Numbered from the stretch's first letter, positions 29,193-38,319 are shown. The stretch is 64,000 bases of DNA from Eubacterium sp. (GCA_024698585.1 JAILRB010000028.1:1-64000), one strand, 5' to 3'. The notes: generated by a model not told the origin, from the sequence alone. Translations and numbers: made by a program.

Positions 29193-30113
29193 GTGAAAAC
29201 AAAATTCCTGCTGCTGGTAGTTGGTTTGTTGATTTGTTTTGGAAGCAGTATTACTGTGAATGCAATGTCTGAAAAATACTATCAGCAATTAAATTCAGAT
29301 CAAAAGAAGATATACAATGAAATGTTAAATCATTTCTACGGTGCAGATTCAACGGAATTTTATAGTGATATTAATCGGACCTTTACAGGAATTCCAATGG
29401 ATATCGCAATTGAGCCGTATAAGAATAATGCGCTGATTGCTTATTCGGCATTGTTAAATGATTACCCTGATTTCTATTGGGCAACACAAATTTCTTTATC
29501 CTTTACCGGTGGAAATTTAATGTCTGAGTCTGAAGTGAAGTCTTCCACAATCTATAAGGTCTTGTATTATTTAAATGTGGATTCCACAGTGACAAAGCAG
29601 GAGGTATATGAAAAGAACTTATTAAAGGCGATTCGTGCCATTAATAAGAAGACAAAAAAGAAAAAATCTGATTATCAACGAATTTTGGCAATTCATAAAT
29701 ATATCTGCAAGAACACAAAGTATGACATAAAACATGTCGGAAATACTGCGGCGAAATATCATTATCTACATACAGCCTATGGTGTTTTTGTAAAAAAGAA
29801 GGCAGTATGCGATGGTTATTCCATAGCGTTTAAGGAATTATGTGATTATTATAAAATTCCTTGTATGATTGTCTATGGAAGAGTAAAGAATAAATATGGT
29901 GTCTATGAAAACCATGCGTGGAATGTTGTGAAGCTGAAGAAGAAATGGTATGCAGTGGATTCCACCTGGGATGATAGTTCCAAGTCCAAAACGTGGTTTT
30001 TATGTGGCAGAAAACAATTAAAGAAAACACATATGGAAATTACGGCGAATGCAGATGTTTTGCAAAAAGGTGTATTCTCGTATCCGAAAATCAATAAAAA
30101 ATCTTACAAATAA
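29193..30113 (+). CDS. Exported transglutaminase-like domain protein
   Basis: The 306-residue protein begins with GTG and a signal peptide (KFLLLVVGLLICFGSSITV). Its second half is a transglutaminase-like cysteine-protease fold with an intact triad: C206 in KAVCDGYS, H241 in ENHAWN and D256 in VDSTWDD. Such proteins act on peptides or wall-bound proteins outside the membrane; the exact reaction is not known. It starts 3 bases after murF with AAGGAG in front, so it probably shares that transcript and may act on the cell wall. It is not the spore-coat enzyme Tgl, which is unrelated in sequence. Confidence 0.82.
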   Translation: MKTKFLLLVVGLLICFGSSITVNAMSEKYYQQLNSDQKKIYNEMLNHFYGADSTEFYSDINRTFTGIPMDIAIEPYKNNALIAYSALLNDYPDFYWATQISLSFTGGNLMSESEVKSSTIYKVLYYLNVDSTVTKQEVYEKNLLKAIRAINKKTKKKKSDYQRILAIHKYICKNTKYDIKHVGNTAAKYHYLHTAYGVFVKKKAVCDGYSIAFKELCDYYKIPCMIVYGRVKNKYGVYENHAWNVVKLKKKWYAVDSTWDDSSKSKTWFLCGRKQLKKTHMEITANADVLQKGVFSYPKINKKSYK

Positions 30114-30159
30114 TAACAGTCCTTCATAAAGTTTCCAGTGTATTTCTAAAAGATATACA

Positions 30160-30166
30160 CATAATA
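30160..30166 (+). promoter_or_regulatory. Candidate SigG -10 element of the SASP gene
   Basis: CATAATA fits the SigG -10 pattern CATNNTA, 68 bases before the SASP start. A weak -35 (GTGTA, 30138-30142) lies 17 bases upstream. Forespore control would be expected for a SASP. Confidence 0.35.
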
Positions 30167-30234
30167 CTAGTGTAACAACTTCAATTGAACAGTTGCAAAG
30201 TTTAAAAATGGATGAATATATGGAGGATATTATT

Positions 30235-30435
30235 ATGGATAACAATTCAAGAATTAATGTTCCTGAAGCAAAAAGTGCTTTAAACCGTTTTAAGATGGAA
30301 TGTGCATCTGAAGTCGGAGTACAGTTAAAGGATGGTTACAATGGTCATTTAACATCTGCTGAAGCAGGTTCTGTTGGAGGACAGATGGTTAAAAAGATGA
30401 TCGAAGCTCAGGAAAGACAGATGAGTGGAAGATAG
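30235..30435 (+). CDS. Alpha/beta-type small acid-soluble spore protein
   Basis: The 66-residue protein coats spore DNA and protects it against UV and heat. The family signatures are visible: FKMECASEVG around the germination-protease cleavage site (consensus E-x-A-S-E-x-G), and GYNGHLTSAEAGSVGGQMVKKMI with the conserved Gly residues of the DNA-binding helix-turn-helix. The start at 30235 follows GGAGG; the frame stays open further upstream, but those starts lack a ribosome-binding site. It stands alone between the transglutaminase-like gene and a terminator. Confidence 0.95.
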   Translation: MDNNSRINVPEAKSALNRFKMECASEVGVQLKDGYNGHLTSAEAGSVGGQMVKKMIEAQERQMSGR

Positions 30436-30448
30436 CTTAAAGAATAAC

Positions 30449-30480
30449 AAAAGGATTCACTGAAATATGTGAATCCTTTT
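30449..30480. terminator. Bidirectional terminator between the SASP and YprB-like genes
   Basis: AAAAGGATTCAC (30449-30460) and GTGAATCCTTTT (30469-30480) form a 12-bp perfect stem with an 8-base loop. It abuts the stop codon of the minus-strand gene at 30481. Confidence 0.9.
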
Positions 30481-31575
30481 CTATTTCTTTGGCTTTATGG
30501 TCAGATGATTAAATATATTCTGTACATAATCAGAGATGTTTTCTTCTGATAACAGGGAATATTCCAGAAAACCTAAGGCATCCGAAGGATTATCCCGAAA
30601 AACAGGACCAAGAGAACAATCGCCCCAGACCGGAAGAAAGGAACTGTTTTTCTTTTCATAGCAAGTGGCTTTCGTTGCCTGTTTTCGATATTTGGAATCT
30701 ACAAAGGACGCAATGCTTTTATGAATTGCCCGGTCTTCTAATGGAAGATAGTAGTAATTCTTATAATCTTCAAAAAAGAATTTCCGTTCTCCGGTAAAAA
30801 CCTGCACGGTTATTTGAGCTTTATGCTGTGATGCAATCAGATACACTCCATCCAATTGATAAGAAATCCTTGTAGGAATTTCGGAAACCGTCCGTAAGGT
30901 AATTCGCAACTCCTGTTCCAAAGAATCCTTGGATAACTGATCCAGAGAGAAATCTTCCACCTGGAACTTCCCGGTAAGTAAATCCGGAAGGGAGAGCAGG
31001 GAAAGAAGTTTTCCCATATTCCAAACATCTTCCTTATTATGAAGTAATAAAGGAAAAAGAAGCTTGGCATCCTTGGTTCTTAAAAACTCAAAATAGACTT
31101 CCACTAACTCACCACCTGTAAAAGGATCTTTTCGGTTAATTCCCAACAGGGTTTCAAAGGATTTTTGCCTTGTATTTTCAAGTCCGAATAAATGTTGCAG
31201 TTTTGATACTGGTTTATAAATATCAAGACTATTCATGGACGCAAAATCAAAATCCAGTCGAATCTTTTCTCCCCGGGCTTTTACAAAAGGAATATCAAAG
31301 GTATTTCCATTAAAATGAATGATGGTACGGAAAGGCTGCATAAACTTATGGAAAGCCATAAGAACATTGGCCTCGTCGTTTTTTGTTTCTGCAAGCCACT
31401 GTGTATACATTAAGGTATCGCCGATGTAGTACATACATCCAATCAGGTAAATAAAACATTTGTCTCTGGAAAAACCGGTGGTTTCAATATCAAAAAACAG
31501 CACTTCGTTTTTCGAAGCCAATGTTTCAATTGGGTATTCAATTTTAAAATCGACCTTTTCTCTAAACACTAACAT
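30481..31575 (-). CDS. YprB-like ribonuclease H-fold exonuclease
   Basis: The 364-residue protein resembles B. subtilis YprB, a member of the DnaQ-like DEDD family. The N-terminal FFDIETTGFSRDK motif supplies the first two metal-binding acids (Asp, Glu), HFNGNTFDIPFVKAR a further Asp, and HNKEDVWNM the last. In Bacillus the yprA/yprB pair, now mrfA/mrfB, acts in repair of mitomycin lesions. No helicase partner is next to it here. No clear ribosome-binding site precedes the ATG at 31575, but the N-terminus reads like the family from the start. Probable cytoplasmic nuclease. Confidence 0.82.
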   Translation of the reverse strand: MLVFREKVDFKIEYPIETLASKNEVLFFDIETTGFSRDKCFIYLIGCMYYIGDTLMYTQWLAETKNDEANVLMAFHKFMQPFRTIIHFNGNTFDIPFVKARGEKIRLDFDFASMNSLDIYKPVSKLQHLFGLENTRQKSFETLLGINRKDPFTGGELVEVYFEFLRTKDAKLLFPLLLHNKEDVWNMGKLLSLLSLPDLLTGKFQVEDFSLDQLSKDSLEQELRITLRTVSEIPTRISYQLDGVYLIASQHKAQITVQVFTGERKFFFEDYKNYYYLPLEDRAIHKSIASFVDSKYRKQATKATCYEKKNSSFLPVWGDCSLGPVFRDNPSDALGFLEYSLLSEENISDYVQNIFNHLTIKPKK

Positions 31576-31660
31576 AGCAATAGTTTAGCATATTTTTCCC
31601 AAAATACATCAAAAATGTTAAAAAAATAACAAAAAAACAGAAAAAGGAACGGATATTTGA

Positions 31661-31689
31661 TTGAAGAAACATTCGAAGTGTATTAGAAT
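31661..31689 (+). promoter_or_regulatory. Promoter of the rnf operon
   Basis: TTGAAG (31661-31666), 17 bases, TAGAAT (31684-31689), with a leader of about 65 bases before the rnfC start. Confidence 0.6.
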
Positions 31690-31759
31690 ATAAAATTGAA
31701 TGCAAAAAATCAACTGTGAAAAACGAAAAAATTTATGATAGAAAGAAAGGTATGAGAAG

Positions 31760-33073
31760 ATGTCGTTATTAACCTTTAAAGGTGGCGTCCATCCATATGA
31801 TGGAAAGGAACTGACCAAAGATGTTCCTGTTAAGAAAATACTGCCACAGGAACAGGTAGTAATTCCGGTTGCTCAGCATATTGGTGCACCGGCAAAACCG
31901 GTTGTGGAAATCGGAGAACGAGTTTTGAAAGGACAACTGATTGCAGAAAGTGCAGGATTTGTATCTGCCAATATTCATTCTTCTGTATCAGGCACTGTGA
32001 AAAAGATTGAACCGAGACTTGTAACCAATGGTTCAAAGGTTCTTTCCATAATTATTGAAAATGACGGACAGTATGAAGAAGTTTCTTATGATGCTTCTCC
32101 GGCACCATGGAGCAAGGAATATATTCGAGAAGCAGTCAAGGACTGTGGTGTCGTAGGTTTGGGTGGTGCCTGCTTCCCGACTCATGTGAAGTTGACACCA
32201 AAGGATGATAGTGCCATTGATTATGTCATTGTGAATGCTGCAGAATGTGAGCCATATATCACAGCGGATTATCGTCGATTAAAGGAACAGCCACAGGAAG
32301 TCATTGATGGATTGAAAATCATCTTAAGTCTTTTTGACAATGCACAGGGTGTTATTGCTGTGGAAAACAATAAAGCCGATGTCATTGAAACCTTAAAGGA
32401 AATGACAAAGGACGAAGAAAAGATTTCCGTTGCGGCCTTAAAGACCAAATATCCACAGGGTTCCGAAAGACATATTATCTCTGCGGTAACCGGAAGGAAA
32501 ATTAATTCCAAGATGCTTCCGGCAGATGCAGGATGTATTGTAGATAATGTGGATACGGTATATAACGTGTATCAGGCAGTGAAATTCCATAAACCATTAA
32601 CAGAACGTATCATGACAGTTTCCGGAGATGGTGTGAACAATCCGGGGAACTTTTTGGTATCCTTCGGTACATCTCATGAGCAGATTATGAATGAAGCTGG
32701 TGGAATGGATGAACAGACAGAAAAATTATTGTCCGGTGGACCAATGATGGGGCAGGCTTTGTTTACTCTGGATGTTCCGGTAATCAAAGGATCTTCTGCA
32801 ATGCTTGCATTGAAAACGGATGATGTGGCTCATGCCAAGCAGACAAATTGTTTGAACTGTGGAAAGTGTGCTCAGGTTTGTCCGGAAGGATTGATCTGTG
32901 CGAAACTGGCACAGGCTGCAGATGCAGATGATATGGAACTGTTTGTGAAGTTGCATGGCATGGAATGTATCGAATGTGGTACATGTAATTATAACTGTCC
33001 TGCAAATAGAAATATTACTCAGTCTGTACGTACTATGAAACGTAAGGTTCAGGCTGCACGTAGGAAAGGGTAA
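31760..33073 (+). CDS. rnfC: Rnf complex subunit RnfC
   Basis: The 437-residue subunit is the peripheral NADH-binding part of the Rnf ferredoxin:NAD+ oxidoreductase. The first half has the FMN/NADH-binding segment (LGGACFPTHVKL, NAAECEPYITADYR). The C-terminal part has two 4Fe-4S motifs, NCLNCGKCAQVCPEG and ECIECGTCNYNCPAN. The length agrees with clostridial RnfC. It opens a six-gene operon in the order C-D-G-E-A-B that is usual for Clostridia, where the complex couples reduced ferredoxin to NAD and exports Na+ or H+. Confidence 0.97.
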   Translation: MSLLTFKGGVHPYDGKELTKDVPVKKILPQEQVVIPVAQHIGAPAKPVVEIGERVLKGQLIAESAGFVSANIHSSVSGTVKKIEPRLVTNGSKVLSIIIENDGQYEEVSYDASPAPWSKEYIREAVKDCGVVGLGGACFPTHVKLTPKDDSAIDYVIVNAAECEPYITADYRRLKEQPQEVIDGLKIILSLFDNAQGVIAVENNKADVIETLKEMTKDEEKISVAALKTKYPQGSERHIISAVTGRKINSKMLPADAGCIVDNVDTVYNVYQAVKFHKPLTERIMTVSGDGVNNPGNFLVSFGTSHEQIMNEAGGMDEQTEKLLSGGPMMGQALFTLDVPVIKGSSAMLALKTDDVAHAKQTNCLNCGKCAQVCPEGLICAKLAQAADADDMELFVKLHGMECIECGTCNYNCPANRNITQSVRTMKRKVQAARRKG

Positions 33074-33085
33074 GGGTGAAATCAA

Positions 33086-34054
33086 TTGTTTAATGTATCT
33101 TCAAGCCCTCATGTTAAGGCGAAACTGACAACACAGAGAATTATGATTGATGTTGTTCTTGCCATGATACCGGCAGCCGCTTTTGGTGTTTATAACGCGG
33201 CAAATTTATTTGGTACAAAATATGGAATTCGAGCATTGCTTTTAGTTCTGGTTACGGTTGCCAGCTGTATGCTCTCAGAATTCTTATTTAATCAGATTAC
33301 AAAAAGAGAAAGCACTTTATTTGATTTTAGTGCCGTAGTAACCGGAATGATTCTTGCATTGAATCTCCCGTGCACCTTCCCTTATTGGAAAGCTGTATTA
33401 GGTGGTGCTTTTGCAATTATTATCGTAAAACAGTTGTTTGGTGGTCTGGGTCAGAACTTTATGAATCCAGCTTTAGGGGCTAGATGTTTTCTGGCATTAT
33501 CCTTTGCTGCTGATATGACAGCATTTTTCCCGAAGGATGTTCCGGGAGTAGATGCGGTTTCCAGCGCGACACCACTGACTGCATTAAAGAATGCAGGAGA
33601 AACAGCTACCTCCTTAATGGATTTATTCCTTGGAAAATATGCTGGTACCATTGGTGAAACCAGTGTTCTTGCATTACTGATTGGGGTACTGTATCTGGTG
33701 GTTCGTAAGATTATTGATTTAAGAATCCCTCTTACATATATTGCGGTATTTGCAGTTTGTATCATGCTGTTTCACGGAAAATATGATGTGGATTTCCTGC
33801 TTCGTCAGGTTCTTGGCGGTGGTCTTGTTTTTGGTGCCTTCTTTATGGCGACAGACTATACCACATCTCCGATTACCAAGAGGGGGCGTTATGTGTTTGG
33901 AATCTTTCTTGGTTTATTAACTGCGATTTTCAGAACCTTTGGAGCCAATGCAGAAGGTGTTTCCTTTGCAATCATCTTCTGTAACCTGCTTGTTCCATTG
34001 ATTGAAAAATATACGATTCCAAGAGCTTTTGGTATTGTGAAAGGAGAACAATAG
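33086..34054 (+). CDS. rnfD: Rnf complex subunit RnfD
   Basis: The 322-residue membrane subunit carries covalent FMN. The SSATPLTALK motif (about residues 155-165) contains the Thr that forms the phosphoester link to FMN. Several hydrophobic helices are visible, in line with about ten in the family. It starts with TTG at 33086, with AAGGGTGAA in front, 12 bases after rnfC. The C-terminal half includes FFMATDYTTSPIT, typical of RnfD/NqrB. Confidence 0.96.
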   Translation: MFNVSSSPHVKAKLTTQRIMIDVVLAMIPAAAFGVYNAANLFGTKYGIRALLLVLVTVASCMLSEFLFNQITKRESTLFDFSAVVTGMILALNLPCTFPYWKAVLGGAFAIIIVKQLFGGLGQNFMNPALGARCFLALSFAADMTAFFPKDVPGVDAVSSATPLTALKNAGETATSLMDLFLGKYAGTIGETSVLALLIGVLYLVVRKIIDLRIPLTYIAVFAVCIMLFHGKYDVDFLLRQVLGGGLVFGAFFMATDYTTSPITKRGRYVFGIFLGLLTAIFRTFGANAEGVSFAIIFCNLLVPLIEKYTIPRAFGIVKGEQ

Positions 34055-34055
34055 A

Positions 34056-34709
34056 ATGAAAAATATGATAAAAGATACGTTGATATTGTTTGCCATCACA
34101 TTGATTGCCGGGCTGGGATTAGGTGTAGTCTATAACGTGACGAAAGACGCCAGAGCTTCTCAGGAAGAGAAGGTGAAACTTGCGGCATATAAGGAAGTTA
34201 TGCCGAACATGAAGGATTACAAGGAACTTTCCGACGTAAACTATAGTGATGTGGATAAAGAGGTTTCAAAGAAGATTTCTGAGAATGAAAAAAACAACAA
34301 GATTTCGACCATTAAACCGTTCAACGCGGAAATTAATGAGGCTGTTTCTGCAATGGATCAGAACGGGGAAGAAATTGGTTATATTGTGACTGTAACAGAT
34401 AAAGAAGCTTATGGTGGAAGCCTCCAGATGACAGTTGGTATTTTAAAGGACGGCACGGTGAAGGGGATCTCATTCCTGTCATTGAATGAAACACCGGGTC
34501 TTGGAATGAAAGCAAAAGAAGATTCCTTTAAACAGCAGTTTAAGGATAAAAAGGTAGATTTCTTTGCATACAATAAAGCAGGAGCCATGGCTGAAAATGA
34601 AATTGATGCCATCAGTTCCGCAACCATTACCACCAATGCAGTAACCCATGGGGTAAACGCTGCAATTGCCTGTGCAGATTATATTCAGGGAGGTGACCAG
34701 AATGAATAA
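34056..34709 (+). CDS. rnfG: Rnf complex subunit RnfG
   Basis: The 217-residue subunit has one N-terminal membrane helix (TLILFAITLIAGLGLGVVYNV) and an extracytoplasmic FMN-binding domain. The motif DAISSATITTNAV near the C-terminus holds the Thr to which FMN is covalently attached. It begins one base after the rnfD stop, with AAAGGAGAA as ribosome-binding site, and overlaps rnfE by 8 bases, so translation of the two is probably coupled. Confidence 0.96.
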   Translation: MKNMIKDTLILFAITLIAGLGLGVVYNVTKDARASQEEKVKLAAYKEVMPNMKDYKELSDVNYSDVDKEVSKKISENEKNNKISTIKPFNAEINEAVSAMDQNGEEIGYIVTVTDKEAYGGSLQMTVGILKDGTVKGISFLSLNETPGLGMKAKEDSFKQQFKDKKVDFFAYNKAGAMAENEIDAISSATITTNAVTHGVNAAIACADYIQGGDQNE

Positions 34710-35391
34710 GTATGTAGAACGTTTATTTAACGGAATCATTAAGGAAAATCCTACATTCGTTCTGATTCTTGGAATGTGTCCGACCCTTGCGGTAACATCA
34801 TCCTTGATGAATGGTGCAGGAATGGGTCTGAGTACCCTGGCCGTTTTGGTTATGTCCAATATGGTAATTTCAATGCTTCGAAAGATTATTCCGAATGGTG
34901 TGCGTGTGCCGGCATTTATTGTTGTCGTAGCTAGTTTCGTTACCATTCTTCAGTTCTTATTGCAGGCGTATCTGCCATCTTTAAATGAATCGTTGGGAAT
35001 TTATATTCCTTTGATTGTAGTAAACTGTATTATTTTAGGTAGAGCAGAAAGCTATGCTTCAAAAAATCCTGTAATCTTATCCATCTTGGATGGTCTCGGA
35101 ATGGGTCTTGGATTTACCATTGCCTTATCCTTATTGGGAGCGTTCCGTGAAATCTTAGGTGCAGGTACTATTTTGGGACACAACATTCCGTCCTGGGATG
35201 GAATTGGTATTTTTGTCATGGCACCGGGGGCCTTCTTTGTATTGGCATTTCTGGTTGCTACACAGAATTATATTCGTATGAGACAGGGCAAGAAGCCTAG
35301 AAAACTTCAGTGTGAACAGGGCTGTGCCGGATGTTCCGGATGTGGAAATGATTATACCGCTTGTGAGAAAGCAGAAAAGGAGGAGGCATAA
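34702..35391 (+). CDS. rnfE: Rnf complex subunit RnfE with Cys-rich tail
   Basis: The 229-residue integral membrane subunit has about six hydrophobic helices and the paired motif NPTFVLILGMCPTLAVT in the first helix, where the Cys belongs to the membrane-embedded iron centre shared with RnfA. GGGAGGTGACC precedes the ATG at 34702, inside the end of rnfG. The C-terminus carries an unusual soluble tail with five Cys residues (CEQGCAGCSGCGNDYTAC), which is absent from many RnfE proteins and might bind metal. Position and order in the operon confirm the assignment. Confidence 0.95.
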   Translation: MNKYVERLFNGIIKENPTFVLILGMCPTLAVTSSLMNGAGMGLSTLAVLVMSNMVISMLRKIIPNGVRVPAFIVVVASFVTILQFLLQAYLPSLNESLGIYIPLIVVNCIILGRAESYASKNPVILSILDGLGMGLGFTIALSLLGAFREILGAGTILGHNIPSWDGIGIFVMAPGAFFVLAFLVATQNYIRMRQGKKPRKLQCEQGCAGCSGCGNDYTACEKAEKEEA

Positions 35392-35967
35392 ATGGTTCAG
35401 TTATTATTAATTGCTGTTGCGGCAGCACTGGTAAACAATGTTGTTCTTAGCCAGTTCTTAGGTTTATGTCCGTTCCTCGGCGTTTCCAAGAAAACTGACA
35501 CCGCAGCCGGAATGGGTGCTGCAGTTATCTTCGTTATTCTGATTGCATCTGCGGTAACTTATGGTGTTTATTATGGTGTCCTGGTTGCTTTAGGACTGGA
35601 GTATCTTCAGACCATTGTATTTATTCTTGTGATTGCAGCTTTGGTTCAGTTAGTGGAAATGATTTTGAAGAAGTTTGTAAAGCCATTGTATCAGGCATTG
35701 GGAGTATACCTTCCATTGATTACCACAAACTGTGCAGTATTAGGTGTTGCAATTTCAAATATTGATAATGGGTACAGCTTTTTACAGAGTATGGCTTGTT
35801 CCCTTGGAACGTCCGGAGGTTTCCTGATTGCTATCGTAATTCTTGCGGGAATTCGTGAAAAATCAGAAATGAACGATATTCCAAAGCCGTTTCAGGGTAC
35901 CCCGATGGTATTGCTGGCTTCCGGATTAATGGCAATTGCTTTTACCGGATTTACAGGAGTTATTTAA
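35392..35967 (+). CDS. rnfA: Rnf complex subunit RnfA
   Basis: The 191-residue membrane protein is the structural twin of RnfE, inserted in opposite orientation. Its first helix has NNVVLSQFLGLCPFLGVS and a later one ITTNCAVLGVA, whose Cys residues help hold the membrane iron-sulfur cluster. It starts directly after the rnfE stop, with AAGGAGGAGG in front. Length and helices match the family. Confidence 0.96.
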   Translation: MVQLLLIAVAAALVNNVVLSQFLGLCPFLGVSKKTDTAAGMGAAVIFVILIASAVTYGVYYGVLVALGLEYLQTIVFILVIAALVQLVEMILKKFVKPLYQALGVYLPLITTNCAVLGVAISNIDNGYSFLQSMACSLGTSGGFLIAIVILAGIREKSEMNDIPKPFQGTPMVLLASGLMAIAFTGFTGVI

Positions 35968-36002
35968 GAAGATTTAGTGATTGATATAAATGGAGGAGTA
36001 AA

Positions 36003-36788
36003 ATGGAAGTATTTTACGCTGTATTGATAGTAGGCGGAGTTGGCCTTCTGATTGGAATTGCGCTGGGTATTGCCGGTAAATTCCTGGCTGTGGAAGTGGA
36101 TGAAAAAGAGGTTGCAGTACGAGAAGCGTTGCCGGGAAATAACTGTGGCGGTTGTGGATATCCTGGTTGTGATGGTCTTGCTGCAGCAATTGCAAAAGGA
36201 GAAAGTGATCCGGCTGCCTGCCCGGTAGGTGGTGCACCGGTTGCCAAAGTGATTGCCGAAATCATGGGAGTGGAAGCAGAAGTTGTTCCGAAAATGGCAT
36301 ATGTAGCCTGTGCGGGAGATTGTGAAGTTTCCAAAAATAAATATAATTACCACGGAAATATGTCCTGTCAGGACGCAGCGAATATTCCGGGAGGCGGAGC
36401 GAAAGCCTGCGACTATGGTTGTTTAGGATTAGGTTCCTGTGTCAAGGTTTGTGAATTTGATGCGATTCATATTGAAAACGGAAAAGCTGTCGTTGACAGA
36501 GAGAAATGTAAGGCATGTGGAAAATGTGTGGATGCTTGCCCGAAGGGATTAATTTCTATCATTCCACAGGATACTAAGTATATGGTAAAATGTTCTTCCA
36601 AGAACAAAGGAAAAGATGTAATGCAGGCATGTAGTGTTGGTTGTATTGGATGCGGTATGTGTGCAAAAATCTGTCCGGTCAATGCGGTTCAGTTTGATTA
36701 CAACATTGCCTGGATTCAGCAGGACATCTGTGAATGGTGTGGAGCCTGTGCAGAAAAATGTCCAAAGAAAATCATTGAAAAGCTATAA
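36003..36788 (+). CDS. rnfB: Rnf complex subunit RnfB
   Basis: The 261-residue ferredoxin-accepting subunit has one N-terminal membrane helix, a 4Fe-4S-type motif NCGGCGYPGCDGLAAAI, and a ferredoxin-like part with further clusters (KACGKCVDACPKG, IGCGMCAKICPVN and CEWCGACAEKCPKK). It takes electrons from reduced ferredoxin into the complex. It is the last gene of the operon, 35 bases after rnfA, and is followed by a strong hairpin. Confidence 0.96.
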   Translation: MEVFYAVLIVGGVGLLIGIALGIAGKFLAVEVDEKEVAVREALPGNNCGGCGYPGCDGLAAAIAKGESDPAACPVGGAPVAKVIAEIMGVEAEVVPKMAYVACAGDCEVSKNKYNYHGNMSCQDAANIPGGGAKACDYGCLGLGSCVKVCEFDAIHIENGKAVVDREKCKACGKCVDACPKGLISIIPQDTKYMVKCSSKNKGKDVMQACSVGCIGCGMCAKICPVNAVQFDYNIAWIQQDICEWCGACAEKCPKKIIEKL

Positions 36789-36815
36789 TGAAATATTGAT
36801 TCATGTATATTTTTT

Positions 36816-36853
36816 AAAACACCTCACACAATAAATACAGTGTGAGGTGTTTT
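36816..36853 (+). terminator. Terminator of the rnf operon, overlapping the gerA-like ribosome-binding site
   Basis: AAACACCTCACAC and GTGTGAGGTGTTT (36840-36852) form a 13-bp stem with a loop of about 10 bases. The descending arm contains GAGGTG (36844-36849), the ribosome-binding site for the ATG at 36856, so terminator and translation start share bases. Confidence 0.85.
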
Positions 36854-36855
36854 GC

Positions 36856-38277
36856 ATGGAAATAGAAAAATTTATTACCGGAAATTTTGAAAAAGATACA
36901 GATAAAATTGATCAGCTGTTACGGATTCAGGACAGTTTTGATTTATTAAAAAAGGAGACGGAAATTGGTGGCAGAAAAGCCGCGTTTTATTTTATTAACG
37001 GATTTTGTCAGGAAGATCTGATGCAGCGTCTACAGGATAGTTTTTATCAGGTGAAACCGGAGCAGGTGGGGGAGGATCCCAAAAGGTTTTCGGATTGTTT
37101 CATTCCTTATGTGGAAGTGGATCTTTATGGGGATGAGTACAATGTCATAACCTTATTGTTGTCCGGTGTAACCTGTATGGTTATGGATGGCTTTGATCAG
37201 GCTTTTCTCATTGATACGAGACAGTACCCGGCCAGAAACGTCATGGAACCGGAAAAGTATAAGGTGCTCCGTGGTTCCAGAGACGGTTTTGTAGAGACTA
37301 TTGTCTATAACACCGCTTTAATTCGAAGACGAATCCGTAGCCCGAAATATATGTGTGAAATTGTCCGGGTGGGAACCAGTTCCCGAACGGATATTGCAAT
37401 CTGTTATATGGCAGACCGGGTGGATGTGAATCTTTTGTCACGAATTAAAAAGCAGTTAAGCAGAATTGAAATTGATTCCCTTCCCATGAATCAGGAAAGT
37501 CTGGCGGAATGTCTTTATAAGGGACATTGGTTTAACCCTTTTCCGAAGTTTCGTTATACAGAGAGACCGGATACGGCTGCTGCGGAAATTCTGGAAGGGC
37601 AGGTAGCCATTCTGGTAGACAATTCTCCGGCGGCAATGCTTTTACCTACAACCATTTTTGATGTGATTGAAGAAGCGGATGACTATTACTTTCCGCCGAT
37701 AACAGGAACCTATTTGCGTTTGGCCAGAGCCTTTATGGCGGTGATGTCCTTTGTCCTCATCCCCTTATTTCTTCTTTATGCCAATCATCCCGGGATGGTT
37801 CCGGATTGGCTGAGTTTTGCCCAATATAATCAAGTGGACCATATTCCGATTTTCTGGCAAATTATTTTGTTGGAACTATCCATTGACGGATTAAAACTGG
37901 CGGCAATCAATACGCCCAGCACGTTGAACACGCCTCTCAGTTTAATTGCTGCAATTGTCATCGGAGATTATGCGGTGCAGACCGGTTGGTTTAACCCACA
38001 TACCATGTTATATATGGCAGTAGTGGCAATCGCCAATTTTACTCACGAAAACTATGAACTTGCCTATTCCATAAAATTCCTGCGAATCATTGCAGTGATT
38101 TTAACGCAGTTGTTTGGTCTTTGGGGATTTATTGCAGGATGTATTGTCGGAGTACTTGCTATTGTGATGAATCGGACGATTGCACAGACCAGCTATATTG
38201 AACCTTTGGTTCCGTTTCGCTCCAGAGAATTTTTGCAACGATTTTTCCGGGTATCAATTAAAACAAAAAACAAATAA
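36856..38277 (+). CDS. GerA-family spore germination protein (A-subunit type, SpoVAF-like)
   Basis: The 473-residue protein belongs to the GerA/SpoVAF family of spore inner-membrane proteins. The N-terminal soluble half contains GGRKAAFYFINGF and DRVDVNLLSRIKKQL. The middle has the family motif ILEGQVAILVDNSPAAMLLPTT, and the C-terminal half has several membrane helices and the NTPSTLNTPLSLIAAIVIGD segment. Members form nutrient receptors or, as SpoVAF, assist ion release in germination. No gerB, gerC or spoVA genes are adjacent, so it is an orphan. The ATG at 36856 has GAGGTG 7 bases upstream; an in-frame GTG at 36847 is less likely. Transcription independent of the rnf terminator is expected. 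Confidence 0.85.
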   Translation: MEIEKFITGNFEKDTDKIDQLLRIQDSFDLLKKETEIGGRKAAFYFINGFCQEDLMQRLQDSFYQVKPEQVGEDPKRFSDCFIPYVEVDLYGDEYNVITLLLSGVTCMVMDGFDQAFLIDTRQYPARNVMEPEKYKVLRGSRDGFVETIVYNTALIRRRIRSPKYMCEIVRVGTSSRTDIAICYMADRVDVNLLSRIKKQLSRIEIDSLPMNQESLAECLYKGHWFNPFPKFRYTERPDTAAAEILEGQVAILVDNSPAAMLLPTTIFDVIEEADDYYFPPITGTYLRLARAFMAVMSFVLIPLFLLYANHPGMVPDWLSFAQYNQVDHIPIFWQIILLELSIDGLKLAAINTPSTLNTPLSLIAAIVIGDYAVQTGWFNPHTMLYMAVVAIANFTHENYELAYSIKFLRIIAVILTQLFGLWGFIAGCIVGVLAIVMNRTIAQTSYIEPLVPFRSREFLQRFFRVSIKTKNK

Positions 38278-38278
38278 G

Positions 38279-38316
38279 AAACCGATGGTATTTCTTAGAT
38301 ACCATCGGTTTTTCTT
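38279..38316. terminator. Terminator between the GerA-like and amylase genes
   Basis: AAACCGATGGTAT and ATACCATCGGTTT (38279-38291, 38299-38311) form a 13-bp perfect stem followed by TTCTTTGTTT. It serves the plus-strand gene and may also serve the minus-strand amylase. Confidence 0.87.
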
Positions 38317-38319
38317 TGT

